64,000 bases of DNA from Rehmannia glutinosa (taxonomy: Eukaryota > Streptophyta > Magnoliopsida > Lamiales > Orobanchaceae), in the NCBI GenBank assembly GCA_016081115.2, contig CM071930.1, positions 8,351,419-8,415,418 of the forward strand, read 5' to 3'. This document shows positions 33,885-45,311 of the stretch, piece by piece; the stretch's first letter is position 1, and the number at the start of each line of letters is the position of its first letter. A model generated the notes under the pieces. The model did not search any database, was not told the origin of the DNA, and was given only the letters and a program-made list of their open reading frames with translations. The position numbers and the translations under genes are program-made.

Positions 33885-35215
33885 ATGTCAAAACGAAGTC
33901 GAGTTGCCGCTCCTTCCGGTTAGGGGGACCCCTGCGGCTCTCGCCGCCCTCCCGGGCTAATCCACCAAGTAATCGCCACGGCATTCTATTCCGGATGACG
34001 AGCAAGCAACCCGATATCGACAATTGTTGAGTAAACCATTGCACAACACCAGGTATCCGGACGCCATGACATTAGAGACCTGGGGCTAGGCTGAAGATAT
34101 TGATTGGATGTTTGAACAAGTTGGGTGGGGACAATTCATGGGTGCTAAAGCACCAACTTATGAGCGCGTCATCTTGGAATTCCTTAGCTCATTTAACGCC
34201 GAAATCCTCACGGGAACTCATGCTGGGACGGCCTCATCTCTTTTCGCTTGTTCAATCAAGAGTATACATTGACTCTTGCCGACTTCAATCAAATATATGG
34301 TCTTCCAATTGATGGTAACAGACGCTTTCCTAGCGACTTTAATGCAATGTTTTGGAATGAAATAGCTCCTTCATATGACTATGTTGCTTCTCGTGCTTAA
34401 AGTATCACGCGTAATAAACCCTTGTTTTCGTTATATGCATCGTGTGATGGCTAGCACACTTTTCGGTAGGGGAAAGTGACGGGAATTTGAGGAAGGGACG
34501 AGCTATTGTTTTTATGGGCTATGGTCTATGGCAAACACCTTGACAGGGTCTCACTTAGCACGCCATTTTCGGAAAGTCGGGCGGGCGAATGTAGTAAAAT
34601 CCTTGTTGGAGGCCTAATTACTCCAATTGCTCTTCACTTTGAGCATGACTTAACGGATTTACAACAAGCGAGGAAGCAATCGTATTGATCTCGAGGTATG
34701 TCTTGCTATAAAATTAATTGAAAGAATCAATGATCAATTTTGCTTGCTTTTTTCGACATACATCCCAACGACTATTACTTCGAGGCCAAGCACGAACTAC
34801 AATCGTAATCGTGACAATTGGTTGATGGGTATGCGACACAATCCGGAGGATGACAGGTCGCCTCGAACTACCTCCCATAGAGGATGATGCTCCCGAATCC
34901 CCATCTCTCCAAGGGGTTCACCATCCCATACTACTTCATCTCACCCACCACCACCACCGCCACCACATGAACAAGTCAATCTTCAAGCTATTCTACAGGA
35001 GCAACAACACCAAAGAGACATGCTATCATATCAACAAAGCGATGCTCGAACGCTTGTGAGAATATGCTTGACCGCCAACAACAAATGATGGAGCAACAAT
35101 TTGGCGTCATTAGGGATATTCGAGAGGACCAACAACAACAAAATGCCCTTTTATCTCAACTCCATCAATGGCACCTCTCTCAAGGACACTTCCCACCACC
35201 GTCATAAGGTCGTAT
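33885..35215 (+). pseudogene. Athila third ORF (ATHILA ORF-1 family, position of env-like gene)
   Basis: An ATG at 33885 starts MSKRSRVAAPS. Later frames give residues resembling WLFEQVGWGQFMGAK near 34103-34150, YERVILEFLSSF, and then FRLFNQEYTLTLADFNQIYGLP at about 34241-34303 with RFPSDFNAMFWNEI. This is the conserved core of the plant retrotransposon family Pfam calls ATHILA ORF-1. The tail has a His/Pro-rich part (LLHLTHHHHRHH near 34937) and a glutamine-rich coiled segment. In Athila this ORF occupies the position of an envelope gene downstream of pol. Its role is unknown, and I see no clear signal peptide or transmembrane segment in the readable parts. Confidence 0.65.
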
Positions 35216-36252
35216 TTGTCTTTGTCTTAGTTTTTGTTTCCTTTGCTCCATTTTGTATCCCATCTCCTCTTCACATTGGGGACAATGTGACCCTTGAAGT
35301 TGGGGGTGGCGAGATTTGTTAGAACGCTTGATTTGAACTATTTTCTTTAGCTTTGCGTGTTTTAGCTTTCTTTGTGGATATTTCGTTTTCTTTTTACGCA
35401 CCTTATCAATACCTTGCAAACAAACATGAGGTGATTTTTTACAATTAGATAGGTTAGTTGTGGATTGGTTATGACCATTTTTATCCGAAAAAAAGTCATC
35501 TTTTTGAAAACTCAAATTGCCAAAATGTTTTTAAACTGCGTGACTCTAGTAAAAGGATGAATTTGACCAAAAGAGTTTTAATGTCATGAAGTTAGCTTGG
35601 ACTTTGCTTAAATCTAGATACTTTGTGTCATGATCACTAGAGAAACCACAACCCGGGTGTAAAAAAAAAACGAAAAAAAAAAACGAAAAAAAAAAAGTGC
35701 TAATACTGTTATATAAAGGGACAAATCGAGGTTATATTCCTCTGTTTGTTGTTGCTTAGTAACTAGGAGCATTCATGAGCCCCATGTTTGTCTCTTACGT
35801 AAAACGGCGACACAAATATGAATATGGGACACCACCCTAGGAGTTTTTGAAAAGACATTCAAAATTTAAACCTAGTGGAAGTTTGCCTCAAAAATGTCCT
35901 GATTTTATAATTATATTTGCAATATAAAAAAAAAAATTGAAAAGACCCGAGTTTTGGACTTCTCCTTTTATCATTACATTTTTGTATTTGATCTAAGCAT
36001 ATGAACGACAAATTTTTCGTGATATGACAACTGTGATGTTTTGAAGCGATTCCAATTATTGAAGTCACTCTCTTTTTAACAAATTGGTTAATTTGAAAAC
36101 GGATGGATTGACTTAATTGGGAAGAAAAAGGTTAGCGATTCACTTCAATCATGTCGAAATTGTGAGAATAGATATCTCTTTTTGTTTTCAACCCATCTAT
36201 TTGTTTTAAAAATTGCTTGAGGACAAGCAAAATTTCCAAGTTGGAGGCGGTT
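35216..36252 (+). other. Athila 3' untranslated region and polypurine tract
   Basis: No gene is seen. GTTGGGGGTGGCGAG at about 35299-35313 and GTTGGAGGCGG at 36240-36250 are two purine-rich tracts. The second immediately precedes the 3' LTR and is the likely plus-strand primer; the first may be an internal (central) tract or decayed duplicate. Confidence 0.6.
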
Positions 36253-37928
36253 TGATAAGTGTCATTTTGTACATATTTTGTATTATTAATTCAATAGTTT
36301 TTGAATTGTTTTGTTAGAAAAATCATAGTTTCTCAAGTATTTCTGTAGCATTTCATCGTGTGATGTGTTTAACATTATAGGTGGAGCAATTTGGAGCAAT
36401 GTGAAGCCAATATTACTTGAAAAAAGGCAAGAAAATCACTCAACATGACTTGGGGTGTCAAGTAACATGGCCATGTTCAAAAAAAGAAGGAAATAAATTG
36501 GATAAAAATTGGAAAAAGGGTCCAAAACGGCCAAACCGTGTCACCGAACACGGCCATGTTGAAGGGGATCAAAAGAGGAGGAAAAATCGCACAAAACAGG
36601 CCGAACACGGCTGGCGTGTGTTGTCAACACGCGTGTCGCATAACACGGCCTGGCCGTGTTATCCAACACACGTGTCGCATAAAACACCTGGCCGTGTTGT
36701 CCAACACGGCCGTGTCGGCCCATTTTCAACAAATTTTGTGCAAAGACGGCCTGGCGTCTTTTCAATTTCTGGTGTGTCAGGGACCTCTTTATGCAACTTT
36801 TCTTTGCGGAATTTGGGGAAAACTCACCAACCAACCCATTTTGGCCATTTTTGTACACTTTTGACACCATATTTTGTTGAAACATGTCTCCATGTCCCCT
36901 CCCTCATCACTTGAATACAAGAATTCACCAACCAACAAGGAAAATGGGGTGATTGTTTAATAAAAGAGAGCACTATCAATGTATTGGTTGCCTATAAAAG
37001 CCAATGGTTGAAATTGAGAGAGGCATTCATTAGATACTTAAAATATTCATTGTATTCATTCCATTAAGTAGAATTGGGATCAAGGGGTCTTGGAGGAGTA
37101 AGCTTGAGGCAACATTGGGGGAAGAAGGCTTGGAGCAACATCATCAAGTCAATTGAGATTTTGATAAAGATAAGTACACCATGTCTACAATGTTTACATC
37201 TTTCGTGTCAAAAGCATGTGTAGCTAAAACTCCTAGTGTTTGAATGTAATGAACTCTAGAATGGATTTGTGATTAAGGTGTGTATGTTTTTAATAAAATT
37301 CTCATGTCTTGTGTGATTCACTTATATCATGCTTATCTCATTCGAGTTAATATTTAGGTATATTAATTTGATATCTTTTCTTCATCTGTAATCGAAAGAT
37401 TTATGGTGAAAAAGAAATTGTATAAGTGAAAAGAGTTGCATGCAATCCTAGATATAGACGACATAAATCTTCCGGATTAGGTCAAACCTAATATGGGAAT
37501 TCATAAATCGTTATAATGCAATCTTGGGGTTTTAACTAGAAAGAGATTTCGAGTTAATCAACTTGAGATTAGGAGTTTTTCGCCTTGAGAAAGGGATTAA
37601 CTTAAATCGGGAATTTCTACGGTCCACATAGCATGAGATTTTATTAAAAGAGGTTGGTTTTTACTTAAGGGCTTATGGTTGAATCTTTTAACTTGTCAAA
37701 TCACAAAAACATTCTAGAGGGATTTACATTCAAACACACTTCTATCTCTTGATTTCTTATTCTACAAATTTTACTTCATTTTTACACTTCGATAATTTAG
37801 ATTCTTTATCAAACAAAAAAAAACTCTGAAAATTGTTAGATTAAATAACAAAGAGACGGTAATTATTAGTACTTATAAAACGATAGGTGCACTTGCCTAC
37901 GGTTTTAAAGGTAGCTTTTGAGCCATCA
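36253..37928 (+). repeat. Athila 3' LTR
   Basis: Near-identical copy of 25668-27339. It has a longer ACACGGCC/GGCCGTGT palindromic cluster at about 36535-36765. It lacks about 25 bases present near the end of the 5' LTR (AATCCTTGTGGGAATGACACTTAAG at about 27243-27290 has no counterpart at 37875). Confidence 0.93.
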
Positions 37929-38182
37929 GCTGGATTGCATAGTTAAAGGATAGCTTAAAGGATATGATTTGGACTACCTATACCATCAGATGCATCTTCT
38001 TTTCTGGTGCCCATTACATAGAAACTCCGAGGTTAAGCGTGCTTGACCTGGAGTAGACATGGGATGGGTGACCCCCGGGGAGTTTTATAGGGTGCGCGTG
38101 AGTGAGGACAAAGCGCGCTAGAAAAGACTCGTGTTGGTTTGTGGGGACAGTCGTCAATCCGAGTAGCGCTAGAGGTCCAACA
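37929..38182 (+). repeat. Cassandra 3' LTR, right part (after Athila insertion)
   Basis: Starts with the 5-bp Athila target copy GCTGG, then ATTGCATAGTTAAAGG as in the intact 5' LTR, and ends GTCCAACA. The left target copy is TTTGG, matching at 3 of 5 positions, and the flanking order is exactly collinear with the uninterrupted LTR. Confidence 0.9.
37978..38097 (+). ncRNA. 5S-rRNA-like segment within Cassandra 3' LTR
   Basis: This copy is the better preserved: AACTCCGAGGTTAAGCGTG leads into an intact A box (GTTAAGCGTGCTTG, 38032-38045), GAGTAG as in the intermediate element, and GGATGGGTGACC (C box, 38062-38073) followed by a CCGGGGAGT-like word. These are the three internal promoter elements of 5S genes. 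The Athila inserted upstream of it, so the boxes were not disrupted. Confidence 0.85.
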
Positions 38183-38187
38183 AATAT

Positions 38188-38764
38188 AATTCTAAATAAT
38201 TATTAAGAAATGGGCTAAACCCAAATAACAACTATATATACAGATCACAAATAGCAACAAAATACGTGAATATACAAATTGATGTCCAATAGTTCAACTG
38301 GATAACTTTCAAAGCCCATTACAAATTACAAAATGATGAGTAGATATTTTTTATATATTTTTCTTTATTATATTTTTGTTATTTATATTTTATATATGTA
38401 ACATGGATGTCAAACTGAAGGTCATAAAAAATAATTAATTTGATATATTATACGTAAAAAATAGATCAAAAAAAAGTTATTAATTTATTTTTTTAAAAAA
38501 TAGAAAAACATAAATATAATAATTAATGCAGTACACACACAAATTAGGAAAGTTAATTTAAATAACTCTATTTTTATATTATTTTAAAAGTGATTATTTA
38601 AAGAAAGTTGACTACCAAAAATAATGAAATACCACATATTTATTACTTTTTTTATTTTTACACATATCTTTTTTACTTTTTATAGTAACTACAAAAAAGT
38701 AGGAAAAATTTCACATACTATTTCCAGAAGCGTATGTTATTATATATATGGATTTTAATTGAAA
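38188..38764. other. AT-rich DNA, no gene seen
   Basis: Long A/T runs with no recognised motif. It lies between the Cassandra target copy and a hAT relic. Confidence 0.5.
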
Positions 38765-39266
38765 ATATGACACTAACGAGACGGCACGATAATAATCCGA
38801 TATGATAAGCTCAAGCCCGAACATGGCATAATTATTTTATTGGCCTAAAATTTAAACTCAAACATGACACAATAAAAACACGACACGCTATGATAAGCAC
38901 ACTAAGAGAAATGTTAAATTTACTTAATCAGACCCATTAGCCAATTAATTAATAAAATATATGATTTTTTAAATTTTATTTTATACTTGATACTTAGAGG
39001 CTAGAGCATATATTATAATAAACTACAAATACAAATAGTCAATTACAATAAATTACCAATACAAATAATCAAATGAATACTTAAAAAGTTATCATGTCTT
39101 ACCATGTCTTATCGGGTCAGTCCGATAACGATCCAAGTTTTAATTAACATGCCTTATTGTACCATTTCGATAACAACAAAAACCCCAAAGGCCCCAACCC
39201 CAGCCCTATAATTGCATGTAGTATTTGTGTCGATCAATCGTATCGTGCTTCATATTGCTATCCCTA
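38765..39266. mobile_element. Decayed hAT-type element
   Basis: The right end ATATTGCTATCCCTA is a hAT-like terminus, and the left end (ATGACACTAACGAGACGGCACG) is diverged. The interior (AAATTTAAACTCAAACA, CACGACACGC) matches, in inverse orientation, the interior at about 46990-47281, so both belong to one repeat family. No clear target duplication was found. Confidence 0.55.
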
Positions 39267-39336
39267 ATTAACCAATATTTTTAACAGCGGTGTGATCTTA
39301 TATTTCAAAATATTGTTTAATTTGAATGCTTGAACT

Positions 39337-40124
39337 CAAAGACGAAGTTATTAAAGAGCCAAGGAGAGCACTGTCACCCCGCCTCCCCAACAAATTTTGA
39401 AAAAAAAATATAAGGGTATTTTGGTCATTTACTATTTAATCTTAAAATAAATAAAAGATAGAAAAATGGGGGAAAAAAGTCTTCAATTATATTGTATTCC
39501 TTTTTCCTGTTTTAATTTGGGAGTCTTGAAAAATTATGAGTCTTGGTCATTTTCTCTCTTTTCTTAAAATTTTGTAGATTTTTAAAGCTCTCCATAGACT
39601 TTAACTTGATTTTTTGCATTATTATCTTGTGTCTATATATTTTTGTCAGTTTTGGTATATTGATGTGATTGTATTTTATTTATTTTTGAATATTAGAATA
39701 TGATCATTGAATTAATACAATGACTTAATTTAAAACTTCTACTTATTTTAAATTTGATGTATTGTTTTTCATTTTAATATGTGGTAATGGACAAACTATC
39801 CACTTATATTTTGTAAAAATGATAAATAATTAGATTTTTCAAAAATATATTTTTAGTCATTTTGATACGGTCATACCCTTCTTGTGTTATCTGATGAGAT
39901 ACTTGATTATATTTCAAAAAATTGATGTCGTACATTTTCAGTACCGAGTCATGGACCGGTCAATAGAAATGGAAAAAAGGCAAAGCGGAAATTTGAACTT
40001 TAAAATGGCTAAAAAAACATGTTTAAAATTATTTTATTATGGAGAAATAACCAAAAATCCAACAGACTCTTTTTATATTATTATTAGTTGGGGCCTCTAC
40101 CCCAAATTCCTGGCTTCGTCACTG
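39337..40124. mobile_element. hAT-type non-autonomous element (788 bp)
   Basis: The ends are CAAAGACGAAG and, inverted, CCTGGCTTCGTCACTG (inverse CAGTGACGAAGCCAGG), a common plant hAT terminus. The 8-bp flanks CTTGAACT (39329-39336) and CCTGCACT (40125-40132) match at 6 of 8 positions. The interior is AT-rich with no transposase. Confidence 0.65.
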
Positions 40125-40139
40125 CCTGCACTAATAGTG

Positions 40140-40386
40140 TTAAAACGGATGAGATCTTCTATTCCAAAATAGTGGATGTGATCTTCTATTTTAAAATTGT
40201 GTTTCATATCATATTCCATTGTAATAATGATTGTCATGTGTTGCTTTAACTGTTACCACTTGCCTTATAAAACCATACAACTTATGCTTGAAAATTAATT
40301 TTGAAATTATTATACACGTGATAATCATTCGTGTGTGAGACGAAAGATGAAACACCATTTTGAATAGAAGATCTCATCTGCTTTAA
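40140..40386. mobile_element. Foldback MITE, copy 1 of the GGATGAGATCTTCTATTCC family
   Basis: Left CGGATGAGATCTTCTATTCC pairs with right TGAATAGAAGATCTCATCTG. Interior blocks GTTTCAT...ATTCCA also pair. AATAGT words flank both ends. The same family recurs at 56562-56763. Confidence 0.7.
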
Positions 40387-41283
40387 TAGTAATATTAGTG
40401 CAAGCCCTCATAAAAGAAAAAAGATATTACACGTGCAAAGGTACAAAATGAATAGTGCAAGACTTCATAAAAGCTTGTATGGATGTATTTCCAGGTCTAA
40501 TTTCCAGTTTCCAGTATTGGAAAATGAATTTTCAAATTTTACTGGCTTTCATGTGAGAATTGAGAATATGTTTGGTTTGTTATCCAAATTTTATGTTTGG
40601 AAATGAAAAAATATATTGAAAAAAGTGAAGTCTAGGCTTATTACCATTGAGAACTTTCATAAATAACATAAACCTATTTACAATAGTTGAAAAGTGGAAA
40701 ATGAGTTATTAAAACACATTCGTTTTTCAATTTTTTTTTTTGAGAAAATTTATTTTATATCTTTGAACGAAATCAAATAGGAAGTTTTTAATATCGAAAT
40801 GGAGAAAGTATATGGTTAGACGTAACATCAAATTTATTTGGTATTTTATGAGAACATGATTAATAATATCGAGCATATTTATATATAGTACTTATTTAAT
40901 ACCATTATATATTATGCCCAGCATATTTAATGTAGCATTATTTAGGTTTGAATTTAATTATATAGTTTGGTGTAGCATTTGTTTTATTGAGCAGGTTGAA
41001 TTTAAATAAAGTTTGGTATACCAAGGTTGTAAATTAGTTGCTACGAGTATTTTACTAAGACCAGAATTATTATCAAAAACTATTATTGTTTATTTCATTA
41101 TCACTGCAAACAGTTTGAGTGATAATTCTGACCAATAGACTTCTTTTATTTTTCATCAGTTTTATTTGATTATCTGATCGTTAGAGAATTACGAGTTCTA
41201 CTTTATGCACCAGGTCTCTTATGAGACGGTGCAAGACCGTGATCCTTATAGTGTAACAAGTGATACTTTGTCTAAGTATACTA
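40387..41283. other. AT-rich DNA, no gene seen
   Basis: Nothing supported beyond A/T-rich sequence. The stretch at 41218-41252 (GTCTCTTATGAGACGGTGCAAG) resembles the ends of the adjacent MULE-type MITE and may be a decayed second copy. Confidence 0.45.
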
Positions 41284-41292
41284 ATTTAAGTA

Positions 41293-41692
41293 GGCAAAAA
41301 CTTGCGTGAGACGGTCTCACAGATTTAGATTCGTGAGACGGAGCCCTTACACAAAGTTTTAAAGGTTTTTTTTTCAGATTTTATTTTTCTTAGGGTTTAT
41401 ATTTGTTTTCTTATGGTTTATCTTATTTCTTCGGTTTATTTTTAATTGATTTGGGTTTTTAGGATTTTTAGTTTTTTTTAGGGTTTGTTTTTTATTTTTT
41501 GGGTTTATTTTTATTTTTCGGGTTTATTCTTCATGGTTCATGTTTTTAGGGTTTATTTTTGTTTCTTCATGGTTCATTATTATTTTTAAATTTATTTTCA
41601 TGGTTCATGTTCTCAAGACGGAGCCCTTAGGAGGTCCGTCTCACGGATTTAGATCCGTGAGAGTCTGAGACCGTCTCACAAGAGACTTGCTC
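41293..41692. mobile_element. MULE-type MITE (400 bp) with perfect 9-bp target duplication
   Basis: The terminal region GCGTGAGACGGTCTCAC returns inverted as GACCGTCTCACAAGAG. Inner blocks with GATTTAGATTCGTGAGACGG also pair. ATTTAAGTA flanks both ends (41284-41292 and 41693-41701), an exact 9-bp duplication. The middle is T-rich with repeated GGGTTTATTTTT words. Confidence 0.85.
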
Positions 41693-41703
41693 ATTTAAGT
41701 ATA

Positions 41704-44700
41704 CTAGTAATCCCGCACGTGCGTTGCACGTTATTATTTTATTATTATTGGTTTATACTAAAACTAACTATTAACTTGAACTGGTATTTATTACTTTATT
41801 TTAATAATAAAATATTCATATAAAGTAAATAAAAAAAATTATGTATAAAATTTATATTTTCAGATGTAGACTTAAATTTCAAATTCAATTTTGGAAAACA
41901 TCAAATGAATCAATTAGAAATGTCAATTAAATGTAGCATAATTTAATAATTCAATATAAGAACATTAATCAGAACACTTTTGTTTATACTTAATACCTTG
42001 ATATGTTCTTAGTTGACGTTGTTTGTAGAAAACATCATCCAATAAATAATATTTTTCCCAAACATATTGCAGACGGCTTAAAGAGTCTGAAGACAAGTAA
42101 TATATTGAATAAATACCATTTGAAATATCACTGAAAGGGGTTCTTGAAAATGGATTAGTTACAATGCTCAATTCAAAATTTTCATTGTTTATAGGTTTCT
42201 CGGATTTTTCTGAGAAGTAATTTGTAGATGTGGATCATGATAACTAAAATTTTTCTCCACACATACAAAGTGCCAAAACACGACAAATGGTATAAACACA
42301 AAGATAGTTTAATAAATTAAATGTATATTATTATTATTATTATTATTATATTATTTCTTATTGTGATTTTAATACTTTAATCAATTGTGTGAAAACTAAT
42401 CATTTAAGTGTTTTTATTCTCAATTAAATCAAAAAAATTCAAGAATCAGCAATCAGTTCATAAATTTATTCGTAAATATAATAAAACAATACATAAAGAT
42501 GATACTTAATGTTTTCCTCGCATACACAAAAACTTGCTATCTTTTATTCTATGGTATAACTTTGTAGGAAAAAAATTAAATTAGACCGAGTTTTATATCA
42601 TAGAATTAACATGTGGATGATTCCAGATAATAGGGTGTTAATGTTGCAATTGTATTTTTTTCTTATAATGACTAATGATAAAGAGAAAAAGTTGGAATGC
42701 GTTGTAAATATGTTGGCTATATAATAAATATTTTTTTATGTTATTGACTATAATCATTTAATAAAAAATGAATAAATATTTCTATAACCAATTAATAAAT
42801 TTTAAATTGAGATGTTATTCAAAATAATATGGCAGAAAAAATCATGAATAAAAATTTATAGCAAATTATTATTTCATTAATATAAACTATAGTTATATTA
42901 CTACAAATTTTACAGCAGTACCACAATAAACTAATAATACAATAAACAAATTATGAATATGAAAATTATACAACTGAAAAAGAGAATAGAAATCGTACTA
43001 TTGATATTTAAATCGTTTATTTTTAATAATTATAGACCCCGTGAGTTTTCTCATTTCGATCAACAATAAATTATTATAATCACTCATCAATCAAAAGAAA
43101 TTATAAATTAAGATGGAAATTTTCACAACCTGGAAAAGCTTATATGCGAAGTTTACTTAAAATACAATGCACTAACGAATTTTCTTTTTGGTAAATATTT
43201 AAATAAGATTTTTTTTCTTAAAGGTAATACATATATGTCCATTTTGAATATTATACAGGTTGAAAAAATCATCTCGTTGAATAAATTATTGTCCTTTTAT
43301 TATAAGTTAATAAATTTCTACATTAATGAATATTTTATATTAAGGTAAGATTTCATTAATTTTTTCCTAAATGCGTTTTCAATAATATGACCGCATAGCA
43401 TTGTCAAATTCGATTAAAAATATAAATATATACCTCAAATTTTTTGAGTTGCACACATGTTTGTTGTCTTCCATTTTATTTTCTTATTTCGGTTATTATC
43501 TTTAGTAAAATCAAAAAAAAAATTATTTTGGTGGATATATTAATTTATATTAAGTATTTTATCTACATTTATAATAATAAATTTGAATAGCATATCAAGA
43601 TTCTTTTTCAAAATGATTTGGAGGTTAGATTTTCATCGATTTTTTTTTATTTTCCTTTTCCCTTTGTTTTTGTTAGAGGTGGGATGGTAAACACAAATAA
43701 AACTGGTGCCAAGAAATTATAGAATAAAAATAAATCCGAGCATTAAATTACGGTATTTAAAAATGCAGTCAAAACTGTAAATTTCATCTCTTCTTCCGAT
43801 AAAAGGCACATCATAAACCTTTATCAAACGAAGTTTAAGTGCCCAAAGTGATTTTGACAGATTTACATCCTTGATCATGTTGAATATTGGTGCCATCCTA
43901 AACCTGAAAGGGGCAATAAAAAAACATAATATAAAACCAAAAATATAACATTGCTAAAAAACTTCATTTGTTGAATTCTCATACAATGAAGTCTCATTAT
44001 TCAACCAAACACGAGAATATTTCTTTTGCTATGATTGACTTTTAAACTTTGTGGTTTATCAATGAAAAATCGAAATACGCAGATGATTTCGTGTAGTAGA
44101 ATATTTGTTACCATTTCGAATTATGTAAGTATTTCAATCATATATTTTTAAATAAGATTTGTATCTAAACGTGAAATAGAACTTTTGGTAACAAATATAT
44201 TTTGATTTATAATTGGTGATAAAGACCTCAAAAGATTTGATTAAGTTAAACATAGAACAAAACTTTTTCCTACGCGTCACGAGCAGATTTTACCAAAAGT
44301 TCAATTCTAAAAATAGTACTTAATGTATTTACCTAATTGGCGGGATATTGTTAGTATGAGGAATAATAAAAAAACAAATTATACAAAAAACAGCTTAAAA
44401 AATACAATAAAACTATTAAGAATAATCAAAAAAGAAACTCACCAAATATTGTCCGTATAAACCTACAATATAGTTTTTATAAAAAAATCTTTTTTATTGC
44501 AGAATTCATACAATGTTGGCGGGACACTTGATGAAAATGAAAATAGAGGAGAACGTGAAGATGAAGCAATATTTGGTGGTTATGGTTCGAATTTAGGATC
44601 AACAATATCAAAGTGTTTCTCTAATGCAATTTAAGTAGTATAAATATAAGAGGATTTATCATAAATAATAAGCTGTCAAAAATATCTCTGAACACAAAAT

Positions 44701-45311
44701 CAATTGTTAATTTAATGGTGAAAGATACATAAAATCATAATACGTCTATTTTAACCATTATTAAACAATTTAGGAAAGTTTGAATAATCATTAGTATTTA
44801 AAACTTGATTAATTAATATTATATTGTACAAAATTGCATCGATACTATTGAAACAAATAAATAATATATTTGATGAAGATATGATGCATAGAATCAACAA
44901 ATCATTGTAATATATATTTAAGAAGAACTGGCATATTAATATGAATTATAGTGATATATAATATAATTTTTAAATCTATATAGAATTGATACTATAGACT
45001 CACTTTTGGTATAAATTAGGAATACCAAAAAATAAAATTTTCCTAATTTTTATACATATAAAATAAGAATACCATTTATGATATTTTTCTATTTTATATA
45101 TATATATATATAAAGTAGGAATACAATTTATAATATTTTCTTATAATATTTTCCTAATTTATACAATTACAATAATTTTCTTATAATATTTTCCTAATAT
45201 AAGAATTTATAATAGTTACCATTTATAATATTTACAATTGTTTCCTAATATAATAAGCAAAAAGAGCGGGAAAATAAAAGTTCCGGACTTCTGCTATTAT
45301 ATATATATAGA
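41704..45311 (-). mobile_element. Helitron, probably non-autonomous (3.6 kb)
   Basis: On the minus strand the element begins TCTATATATATATAATAGCAG (from 45311). It ends CTAG at 41704, preceded by the hairpin ACGTGC-AAC-GCACGT (41731-41717) ten to twelve bases from the end. The flanking bases are A at the 5' side and T at the 3' side with no duplication. A TC start, CTRR end, subterminal hairpin and A/T insertion are the Helitron signature. I see no Rep or helicase domain. A 68-residue minus-strand frame at 42171-41965 has no recognised family. Helitrons transpose by rolling circle and often capture host gene pieces; none was recognised here. Confidence 0.8.
41717..41731 (-). other. Helitron 3' hairpin
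   Basis: Six-base stem ACGTGC/GCACGT with a three-base loop, ending 13 bases from the CTAG terminus. It acts as the stop signal for rolling-circle transfer. Confidence 0.8.

Larger units (their letters stand above)
25668..37928 (+). mobile_element. Full-length Athila-type Gypsy retrotransposon (12.26 kb)
   Basis: Two LTRs of about 1672 and 1676 bp, both starting TGATAAGTGTCA and ending GAGCCATCA, bracket a tRNA-Asp-type primer site, gag, protease, RT, RNase H, integrase and a third ORF in Athila order. A purine-rich tract precedes the 3' LTR. The element interrupts the 3' LTR of a Cassandra with flanks TTTGG and GCTGG. Coding regions contain many stops and small indels, so this copy as assembled is not autonomous. 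LTRs are very similar, with most differences in homopolymers and in a palindromic repeat tract, implying a fairly recent insertion or residual sequence error. Confidence 0.92.
24773..38182 (+). mobile_element. Cassandra TRIM retrotransposon, split by a nested Athila
   Basis: Two direct repeats start TGTTGGGATTTTGG and end GTCCAACA. Each contains a segment closely resembling plant 5S rRNA, the defining trait of Cassandra terminal-repeat retrotransposons in miniature. A Met-type primer site follows the left LTR and a G/A-rich tract precedes the right LTR. The outer flanks are AATAT at 24768-24772 and AATAT at 38183-38187, a perfect 5-bp duplication that proves both ends belong to one insertion. 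Removing the Athila (25668-37928) and its target duplication leaves about 1.1 kb, larger than typical Cassandras as I know them because the internal region is expanded. It encodes no protein and must be mobilised in trans. Confidence 0.92.

Noticed and set aside
33885..35215. True viral envelope glycoprotein
   Set aside because: I see no signal peptide, transmembrane segment or cleavage site in readable parts. The recognisable core is the ATHILA ORF-1 family, whose function is unknown.
36417..36914. 165-residue plus-strand open frame
   Set aside because: It is the same LTR segment in the 3' LTR with different length and frame, so it is chance.
37978..38097. Functional 5S rRNA gene
   Set aside because: The 5' third is diverged, it is single copy, and it is bounded exactly by Cassandra LTR ends.
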